Source: Thermoplasmata archaeon
GTDB taxonomy: Archaea > Thermoplasmatota > Thermoplasmata > SG8-5
Length of the DNA: 20,693 nt
Assembly (NCBI GenBank): GCA_030655715.1
Contig: JAUSPR010000199.1
Span: forward strand, 1-20,693
Direction: 5' to 3'
Shown here: positions 18,301-20,693 of the stretch, one piece after another
How the letters are laid out: every line of letters starts with the position of its first letter
How positions within the stretch are numbered: the stretch's first letter is position 1
Translations under genes and position numbers: made by a program
The notes under the pieces: model-generated
Told to the model about the DNA's origin: nothing
Databases searched by the model: none
The model's input: only the letters and a program-made list of their open reading frames with translations

Positions 18301-20693
18301 TCTGGCTTCTTCACAACAACCGGTGGACCAGAAGAAATAACGGCACCAAAAATAAGCCCCGGAGTCAATGTTATTGGGTTGCACACTGTTGGCATGAACG
18401 GTTCTGCTGAATGTACCGAAACTTTCACCGCTCAGGTGGGCACTATGTACATTGATTCTACTGAAGTCAAGGTAGTGACAAATCAATATGTCGGTGAAAC
18501 CACGATAAACATGAACTCCAACTTGGAATGGTCTGGAGTGGGCGGCATTGCCGCGGGACCTTCAGCCCCAGAAAGCCTCAAAGATCAATCGGTTGCCCAG
18601 GACGATGATGACTGGGCCAATTACGATTCCTTTGAGGATCAACTGGCCTCAGGAAAAACTGTTTATACCCGGACAATCGTGGACTGTCTAATATTCGATG
18701 TTCATATCTGGGGTCAAGACACATCTCCAGATTTGGATATTGGAGTGTTTCTGGATGGCAGTGGAGATGGTGAGAAGTTAGACGGCAAGGTACAAGCTGA
18801 TGAGTTTTTCGCCATGGATGCAGATGGCGATGCTGATGAGCAAGTTAAATTGATTGCGCCGCCTGATGGGAAATATCTCATTGTTGTATTCGGTTTCACC
18901 CTCACAACCAACCCGGGTCTCTTTGACATGGATATCACCATCGTTCAAGGCACGGGATTCGATGTTCATGGTAAGGGTATAAACAGTCTTCCAACGGAAA
19001 TGAAGGGATACTTCTCCTCCAACCAGACTGAAATGCCATACAATCAAACAAACCTTAAACTCAGTTGGAATTTGCCAGGAAGCGCAACAGGCACCCTCCA
19101 GGGCGCTTTGTATATTGGCCCTGGAAATGGACCAATGTGCATGCTTGTCCCAATAGAACTCACCATTGACACAAATGCTCCAGAGTTTTCAAACCCGTCA
19201 CCAGCATCAGGTGCATTTATCAATAACAGGAGACCGGATATTGTTGTTTCTGTCAGTGATTATGATAGGGGTGAACTTGAGTCCAGCACGATGAAAATGT
19301 ATCTGGATGGAACTGATGTCACAGCGCATAGTTCCATCCGCATCCCACTAGTCGATGACGATACTGCACCGGTAAAGGGATATCCAGATGGAACAGGTTT
19401 ATACAAGCCCAACTTACCTCTTGCTGATGGCGCGCATAGTGTTATAGTTATTATTGAAGATAAGGCTGGCAATGAAGAAATTCTGAATTGGGCCTTTACT
19501 GTGGATAGTGTATCCCCTCAGTTCGAAGTGACATATCCATCTGAAGAGGTTTTCTACACCAACCAGGATTCAATCGAGATAACCGGTTTCACTGAATATG
19601 GTCTAATACCTAAATTAATAGGTGCCAGTGTAAACGAGTCCAATCTGCGCGAAGATGGGTCTTTCAGCATTCTGGTTCCCCTGTTCGATGGCATGAATTC
19701 ATTAACACTGAAAACCACCGACCCAGCAGGCAATTCAAAGGAAATTTACCGTGTCATCATACGTGACAACGAAGCCTCTGAGTTCACATCGGTCAGATTC
19801 TCCACTGGTTACATAACAAACATGCAATACACCACTCTATCCGGTAAAATGAGCGAACCTGGCATGATGACTGCGAATGGCGCAGTTGTGGCTGTTAACA
19901 GCGATGGCACCTTCGAGAAATTGATTACACTTGCCGAAGGAAGGAACACAATACACCTTGAATTCACTGACCTATCTGGTAACATGATCCACAACTGGCA
20001 GAATGTCACCCTTGACACTGTAGCACCTACTATATCGCTAACATCAGCAGGCACGAAAACACATGAACAGAGCTACACCCTGGCTGGAAATGTTGAGGCT
20101 GGTTCCGAACTATTCGTTAACGGTAAGAGAATTGATGTTGGCACCAGGCAGTCATCCAGTGATTTCAACACCACTCTCACACTCAGCCAAGGCATGAACA
20201 CAATTGTCATCGAGGTTCAGGACAGTGCCGGAAACATCGCAGAACTCAGGCATGTTGTGGAATACGATACTGACACTGGTGGTGTGAATTATGGTGCGAT
20301 TGGCATCATGGTAATTCTCTTGGTACTCGGTCTTCTCCTAGGCATCTTCCTGGGCAGAACAATACTTGGCGGTGCCAAGGAACCCGAAGCAGAGGAGGAT
20401 ATCCCCGAACCAGAGGATATGGATGTTTCCGAAGAGGAAATGCCTATCGAGGAAGAGCTTCCCGAGGAAACTCTTGATGATGTTCCCGAGGTGACGGATG
20501 AGGAGCTTCCTCCTGAGCCAGAGTCTCTGGAAGATATTCCCGAGGTGACGGACGAGGAAGTACCAGAGGATGTTTCCTCTGAGCCAGAAGTTCCAGAGGA
20601 CGCCCCGGAGGTCGAGGAAATACCTGAATCCGTCGGTGAACCCATCCCAGTCGAGGAATCCATGCCCGATGAACTACCTGAGGAGGAAGTTCT
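6337..20693 (+). CDS. Giant membrane-anchored surface protein with a catalytically dead subtilisin-like domain and a Big_5 repeat stalk, C-terminus beyond window
   Basis: One frame stays open for 4,785 codons to the window edge. Residues 1-23 are a signal peptide (hydrophobic 9-20, likely cut at SAA/Q) and about 67-136 an I9-like prodomain. The S8 fold is recognisable in pieces: KIATVTGGTDFGHPEL (185-200), DLDNDKSFADE, DISGGMAYFIADG, AQGTEVGTAISG (1024-1035), GMAPGAKLISIR, FVAGTGDTG (1122-1130) and WSGPAVSASSTAG (1237-1249). At the four catalytic positions it has Thr191, Gln1025, Thr1126 and Ala1241 instead of Asp, His, Asn and Ser, so hydrolysis is not expected. About 834 residues separate the Asp and His positions, including a DOMON-like domain. 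After the core come an Fn3-like region (about 1319-1590), beta domains, 30-residue repeats (1913-2034), the Big_5 array (2036-3886), jelly-roll/PPC-like domains (3888-4230), Ig-like domains (4250-4640), a transmembrane helix (about 4652-4674) and an acidic tail. N-glycosylation sequons are frequent in the first half. Predicted topology is N-out, tail in the cytoplasm. A role in adhesion, as a stalk or in peptide binding is inferred, not shown. Confidence 0.93.
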   Translation, partial: MKTTTFRTLVSVLVVFMMLVSAAQPFMNLNGKAPLDNTEQIDGDLTVIAENRIGIDGGVINSKPNLYLKVIVATNDVPELANYLSNYNYEGIIGTQTSSRNGVAFPVLSVPPSAIEGIAALPAVLGVYDYVDPISATNTDGTSFSRSLLGLGPNSAIVDSLDIEAGSLYHGAEEAWANGYTGDGVKIATVTGGTDFGHPELAGRQATITNASSPYYGYPIAYDPASMSSFVESGLQASTLDPSESWYVNMSSTDRHIYHTVIIDGINDFWTEMDPHHSSQSVYPQEQTNESRASDKAEDISAFELDLKGLYTGSDSENWYLGFDVTPETDNWKRSFDVNYGLYIDTDNIVGSGAKKDPKGNLIASASIHRPEYAIYFHHVGVDWGIGTDGTVWSNNNTVENATFYSWFGGSWREVTMTEDLPYNSTVGIGPTAGSHIIKTADGLFVSHNGKDYKLSSNNTIFYNQSGYSYVALELINGVQKYSSDFLEFSMPREMMANAQSFHSILFSTGNNVSHAQDSVPQDLAVAFEGAAWDIGTTTLSNYTFINAPPQYVVTGIPSASGNYRIGLHPDQNLMNLQYGRPVAVLLTDYYDSGKYDAIYVDLDNDKSFADEIPMQKYGAYNDSLMIGPRWGTQRFENNTILHNNSGTWTWYQMKDYVDVVRWSNETLVPTDAGKTIFYLGNGSVNEPTLVVQRPLTHTYNYTNNSVYTVTGSEPTPLSFMLPNDNIIDFFNLSMDIPTGEPNAGWYDLNGTSYNLEKTTGKVTITNHSSFMREWNNVTYVHKRPIPINGTDFINFTLPFVPIKMLLLPNSPSEICWNNSEIGNDWYEFSPEDYDINYTTGLVSIRPLDNTVSGEIIPANTTFWANFSYNANPPAGTAFYANYTYLENVNPAYTFDAATRKLTLTEGLKAGDELSVMYSYDAVDEFPITPAHRYGEIIYNSNRVQLELRDWISNRDIDSDGGIGDGKFYPDISGGMAYFIADGVSPVPYMDMYWEWNSIENEKRIIPGNGDMIALFGEFAEGSAQGTEVGTAISGLGTVLDGNDNPLVKGMAPGAKLISIRGGAFASWYFAVEGYDGQIGTSDDAQIVAITSNFPVSNSGWDVYTKGAEYIGKYYAHGNVTFVAGTGDTGFGYGTAQSPGSSEATITAGQGTMFDYRCYIPKAPSKLARVYADSGPNPHSGDILPSSGRGPNMLGNPEPDVITISAFQFGGIPLNRDQDATTSDYDWFGGQWAWDLWSGPAVSASSTAGILALIYDAYHQKTGTYPDITVAKSLLKSGADNMNYDILTQGSGWSNADRSTKLAAGVDGIYLSRTYWVPGDYRGIRYEGFIKLMEPGETATETVTITNMNTITDASIQVYDSIYHKFGDYKIEMNMTRTYDDPDSPGIMNIEPFIAVGTELLKVTATSARKPIMQTYMAELFDWTDANENGLLDFPTEQNRMTYVIGSNSLELRYRDPIGRTTDGLAVQIKGFGGSGEPLDDWLITLEFFEKVDWSWLTLSGAPTTLAAGANATITLNLSVPSYADAGSYEGAVYINRKANEEQVASGAGVLMENVPFGWWDQTPTADFPESFAKPNDLDVTSDNRYIVPKSTKIFWNETILFEGVDYELDGTSQIHFFKAINNKTQTLVPWNAPYFNMTYLTVSANKTESGIPMENATWTGQLSIPNIATGNYTFRKGNNTIGMTIWNETEAVLGENVITATGGERKTSLFNKNIVRDTAAIYKNGTAWPQEGGQVIEPTINAANGQNTIQLSHGNIVPGATTLAINSVVKPQTGEVSVSDNEEVQGLNSTAKPASLSFTNLGADNDGSIWNDTGIWYALIPNNLNRDTFRIVTYFVFDNGIPMIDGLHFTMLKMPDNSTRKIQFSQYLDPGHTYSVKYTYYNNSLQVGQLSHGLIISDTVKLFKNGVSMKITEFFTDLETGIITLADPLGPNEVVEAAFQYNLYLVDLREGIITLANPLLAGNKVDVTFDYYNYTLNLQTGVLEFGDILTNGVVITANYVFGRYTMDMDKGIVKFSSPLMPGENITCEYYYYSNVIPVFFSIGADRPDFSFGGPDSTLYSFNITAGNDVAGNALIVGPVPNPWTFTVGNLTAPAITSTVPASGAVNVTLASTVIVTFSEAMNTGSVAYTCMPAVTGWSVVWSADNTVATYSHTNPFVENTTYTFQITAGTDVTGHALEDGMVPNPWTFTTVGVPPTITNTVPANGATGFALDSKVVVTFSEPMNTGTVTYTCVPTVTLWSVVWSGGNTIATYSHTNTFVENTLYTFQITAGNDANGVPLAAGAVQNPWTFTTFGAPTITNTAPANGASGVALTDNIVVTFSEAMNTGSVAYTCSPDPTGWSVVWSGGNTIATYSHSNPFVENTLHTFTITAGTDEAGNSLAAGAVPNPWTFTTFGAPTITNTVPANGANGVALTDNIVVTFSEAMNISSVAYTCSPDPTGWSVVWSGGNTIATYSHTNPFVLETYTFQITAGTDVAGNALVDGAVPNPWTFTTDNTAPTITVTLPANGATDIAMTADVVVTFSEAMNTTSVTYTCVPAVTVWPVVWSGSNTIATYSHSNPFVVDTTYTFQIAGGKDVNGLSLAAGAVPNPWTFTTIGAPEITATAPANGANGIALTASVNVTFSEAMNTGTVAFTCSPDPTGWTVIWYAGNTIANFSHSTNFIENTLYTFTITAGNDAIGIPLATGAIPNPWTFTTIGAPKVTATNPANLTTGVALTAGVVVTFSEAMNITTVTYTCIPAATVWSVVWSGGNTIATYNHTGAFTENTLYTFRITAGTDAAGNALIVGAVPNPWTFTTDKTAPTITSTLPVNTATGVALNTNVVVTFSEAMNIGTVMYTSAPNPGGWSVVWSGGNTIATYSHTNPFVENTLYTFKITGGSDANGVPLAAGAVPNPWTFTTTFTAPTIVNSVPADGATGVALDSKVVVTFSEAMNTGTVTYTSAPNPGGWSVVWSAGNTIATYSHTNAFVETTLYTFQITAGNDANGVPLTAGAVPNPWTFTTLAIPPTITNTNPAAGATNVPITSPIVVTFSEAMNITTVTYTCVPAVTGWSVVWSTGNTTATYSHSMNFAEMTYTFQITAGNDTNGVPLAAGAVPNPWTFTTVADLVPIISVTDPANVATGVALAADIVITFSEIMNTGTVTYACTPDPGGWSVVWSTGNTTATYSHSMNFTEMTSYTFQITAGNDANGVPLAAGAVPNPWTFMTTFTAPTMVNSVPADGATGVALTDDVVVTFSEAMNITTVTYTCVPAVTGWSVVWSAGNTTATYSHSMNFAEMTSYTFQITAGNDTNGVPLAAGAVPNPWTFTTLTTLPTITNTVPANGATGVALTSKVVVTFSEAMNITTVTYTCVPAVTVWSVAWSAGNTIATYTHSNPFTENKPYTFKITAGKDVAGNALIAGAPNPWTFTTVGVPPIIAFTNPANGTITAALTANIVVTFSEAMNIGTVTYTCTPDPGGWSVLWSSGNKIATYTHSNPFVENTVYNFTITAGNDANGVPLAAGARPNPWTFTTLGAPTITYTAPSNGAIDVALTATVNVTFSEAMNTGSVTYTCLPAVTGWSVVWSEGNRVATYSHTGAFVENTVYTFKITAGTDVAGNALIAGAKPNPWTFTTVGVPPTITLTNPANGATDIALTATVVVTFSEAMITSSVMFTCSPDPTSWSVVWSVGNTVATYSYVGGFYENTVYTFEITAGTDIAGNDLTAGAVPNPWTFTTIGAPIIVDTNPAEGMAGIALTAPIVVTFSEPMNTASVTYTCVPAVTGWSVVWSAGNTVATYSHTGAFVENIVYTFNITAGIDATGIALIAGPRSNPWMFTTVGISPTIISTTPTNGATGIAPTSTIVVTFSEAMDTSSITFTCTPDPTGWSVVWSAGNTVATFSHSVAFTESISLLEAKFAYDDLFRYNEIRGGYGNEGDWRYVFLDVKEQGKYAFPTDNERLYVDVAWEHDNSDVDVQVFGGRDALPTWQYDNFPQDRYGPHSVSHVGGSDVTSGFFTTTGGPEEITAPKISPGVNVIGLHTVGMNGSAECTETFTAQVGTMYIDSTEVKVVTNQYVGETTINMNSNLEWSGVGGIAAGPSAPESLKDQSVAQDDDDWANYDSFEDQLASGKTVYTRTIVDCLIFDVHIWGQDTSPDLDIGVFLDGSGDGEKLDGKVQADEFFAMDADGDADEQVKLIAPPDGKYLIVVFGFTLTTNPGLFDMDITIVQGTGFDVHGKGINSLPTEMKGYFSSNQTEMPYNQTNLKLSWNLPGSATGTLQGALYIGPGNGPMCMLVPIELTIDTNAPEFSNPSPASGAFINNRRPDIVVSVSDYDRGELESSTMKMYLDGTDVTAHSSIRIPLVDDDTAPVKGYPDGTGLYKPNLPLADGAHSVIVIIEDKAGNEEILNWAFTVDSVSPQFEVTYPSEEVFYTNQDSIEITGFTEYGLIPKLIGASVNESNLREDGSFSILVPLFDGMNSLTLKTTDPAGNSKEIYRVIIRDNEASEFTSVRFSTGYITNMQYTTLSGKMSEPGMMTANGAVVAVNSDGTFEKLITLAEGRNTIHLEFTDLSGNMIHNWQNVTLDTVAPTISLTSAGTKTHEQSYTLAGNVEAGSELFVNGKRIDVGTRQSSSDFNTTLTLSQGMNTIVIEVQDSAGNIAELRHVVEYDTDTGGVNYGAIGIMVILLVLGLLLGIFLGRTILGGAKEPEAEEDIPEPEDMDVSEEEMPIEEELPEETLDDVPEVTDEELPPEPESLEDIPEVTDEEVPEDVSSEPEVPEDAPEVEEIPESVGEPIPVEESMPDELPEEEV
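7231..7790 (+). other. DOMON/glucodextranase-like beta domain inserted in the pseudosubtilisin
   Basis: Residues about 299-485 begin with an Asp-rich strand (DISAFELDLKGLY). They continue with ENWYLGFDV, YGLYIDTDN, a loop reading GSGAKKDPKG and the strand HRPEYAIYF. This order (a strand with W/Y-hydrophobic-FD, then YxLYIDTDN, GSGA, DPxG and PEYAIY) is the pattern I associate with the carbohydrate-binding domain at the end of glucodextranases and archaeal pullulanases. It lies between the Asp and His positions of the subtilase fold. Sugar or cell-wall binding is a reasonable guess but untested. Confidence 0.5.
12073..12438 (+). repeat. Run of about four 30-residue beta repeats before the Ig array
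   Basis: Residues about 1913-2034 contain four successive segments of similar shape. Their cores read FTDLETGIITLADPL, YLVDLREGIITLANPL, YTLNLQTGVLEFGDIL and YTMDMDKGIVKFSSPL, each followed by a G/N turn and an alternating strand rich in Tyr (AAFQY, VTFDYY, ANYVF, CEYYYY). The period is 28-31 residues, so each unit is probably a pair of beta strands. Related single segments occur far upstream in the same protein (YDINYTTGLVSIRPLDN near 8840 and YTFDAATRKLTLTEGL near 9010), which suggests an old module used several times. Confidence 0.7.
12442..17994 (+). repeat. Tandem Big_5-type Ig-like array: 17 complete 101/102-residue units with partial units at both ends
   Basis: Complete units start at 12613, 12919, 13222, 13525, 13828, 14131, 14434, 14740, 15046, 15352, 15658, 15964, 16270, 16573, 16876, 17182 and 17485, each 303 or 306 nt long. 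The consensus order is APTITNTVPANGATGVAL, then VVVTFSEAMN, YTCxPxxTGWSVVWS, GNTxATYSHTNPF, YTFQITAG and GAVPNPWTFTT. The VTFSEAMN strand is the hallmark of bacterial Ig-like family 5 (Big_5). A divergent half unit precedes the array (12442-12612, only from the second tryptophan strand onward) and a unit cut after the SHSVAFTES segment closes it (17791-17994). The array is likely a stiff stalk holding the N-terminal domains away from the cell. Copy number differences between strains are to be expected. Confidence 0.92.
20287..20358 (+). other. C-terminal transmembrane helix of the giant protein
   Basis: Residues about 4652-4674 read YGAIGIMVILLVLGLLLGIF followed by LGR, an uninterrupted hydrophobic stretch flanked outside by an acidic Ig-like domain and inside by Arg4674 and Lys4681. 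It is the only strong hydrophobic segment after the signal peptide, so the protein should span the membrane once with nearly everything outside. Confidence 0.85.
20380..20693 (+). repeat. Acidic Glu/Asp/Pro-rich cytoplasmic tail with short repeats
   Basis: From about residue 4682 to the window edge the protein is composed mainly of Glu, Asp, Pro, Val and Ser, with no Lys or Arg after the first few residues. Short repeats are visible: DVPEVTDEELP and DIPEVTDEEVP, with DAPEVEEIPE as a looser relative. The DNA shows matching gaggtgacgga repeats near 20489 and 20541. The segment should be disordered and strongly negative, and by topology it lies in the cytoplasm. It continues past the window, so a folded domain may follow. 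Confidence 0.8.

Noticed and set aside
20289..20663. A Ser/Gly/Thr-rich minus-strand open frame that looks like a low-complexity secreted protein
   Set aside because: It is the reverse complement of GAG/GAA/GAT codons of the acidic tail, which automatically reads as Ser/Gly-rich sequence.
6337..20693. Possibility that the loss of catalytic residues reflects a pseudogene or frameshifted assembly
   Set aside because: The frame is uninterrupted over more than 14 kb with a signal peptide, Shine-Dalgarno, transmembrane helix and consistent codon use. The substitutions are clean replacements inside well-kept motifs.

Overview
The window looks archaeal. Both gene starts carry strong Shine-Dalgarno sequences, and the start at 6337 lies behind an A/T-rich TATA element with a purine stretch before it, not a bacterial -35/-10 pair. 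Arginine is written largely with AGA/AGG. Both encoded proteins are very large secreted subtilase-type (S8) surface proteins of a build common in Euryarchaeota. Thermoplasmatota or a related uncultured lineage is my best guess, but I cannot place it firmly.

Only two genes are present. They diverge from a 420-bp A/T-rich intergenic region (5917-6336) and both run off the window. The minus-strand gene (5916 down to 1) encodes at least 1,972 residues: a secreted subtilase with intact Asp/His/Asn/Ser catalytic residues, two apparent tandem prodomains, a KP-43-like jelly-roll, a fibronectin-III domain, an amidotransferase-like Rossmann domain and several Ig-like domains. The plus-strand gene (6337 to beyond 20693) is one open frame of at least 4,785 codons with no internal stop or frameshift. 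It encodes a signal peptide, an I9-like prodomain and a subtilase fold split by a very large insertion. These are followed by beta-sandwich domains, a run of about four 30-residue repeats, 17 complete plus two partial copies of a 101/102-residue Big_5-type Ig repeat, more beta domains, one transmembrane helix and a long Glu/Asp/Pro tail.

The most striking observation is that the subtilase fold of the plus-strand protein has lost every catalytic position. Asp, His, oxyanion Asn and Ser are replaced by Thr191, Gln1025, Thr1126 and Ala1241, while the motifs around them stay recognisable. It therefore appears to be a giant membrane-anchored pseudosubtilisin encoded back to back with an active secreted subtilase. 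A working idea, which is inference only, is that the pseudoprotease is a cell-surface stalk, adhesin or polypeptide-binding receptor, and that the pair is co-regulated from the shared intergenic region.

No RNA gene, CRISPR array, insertion sequence or origin was seen.
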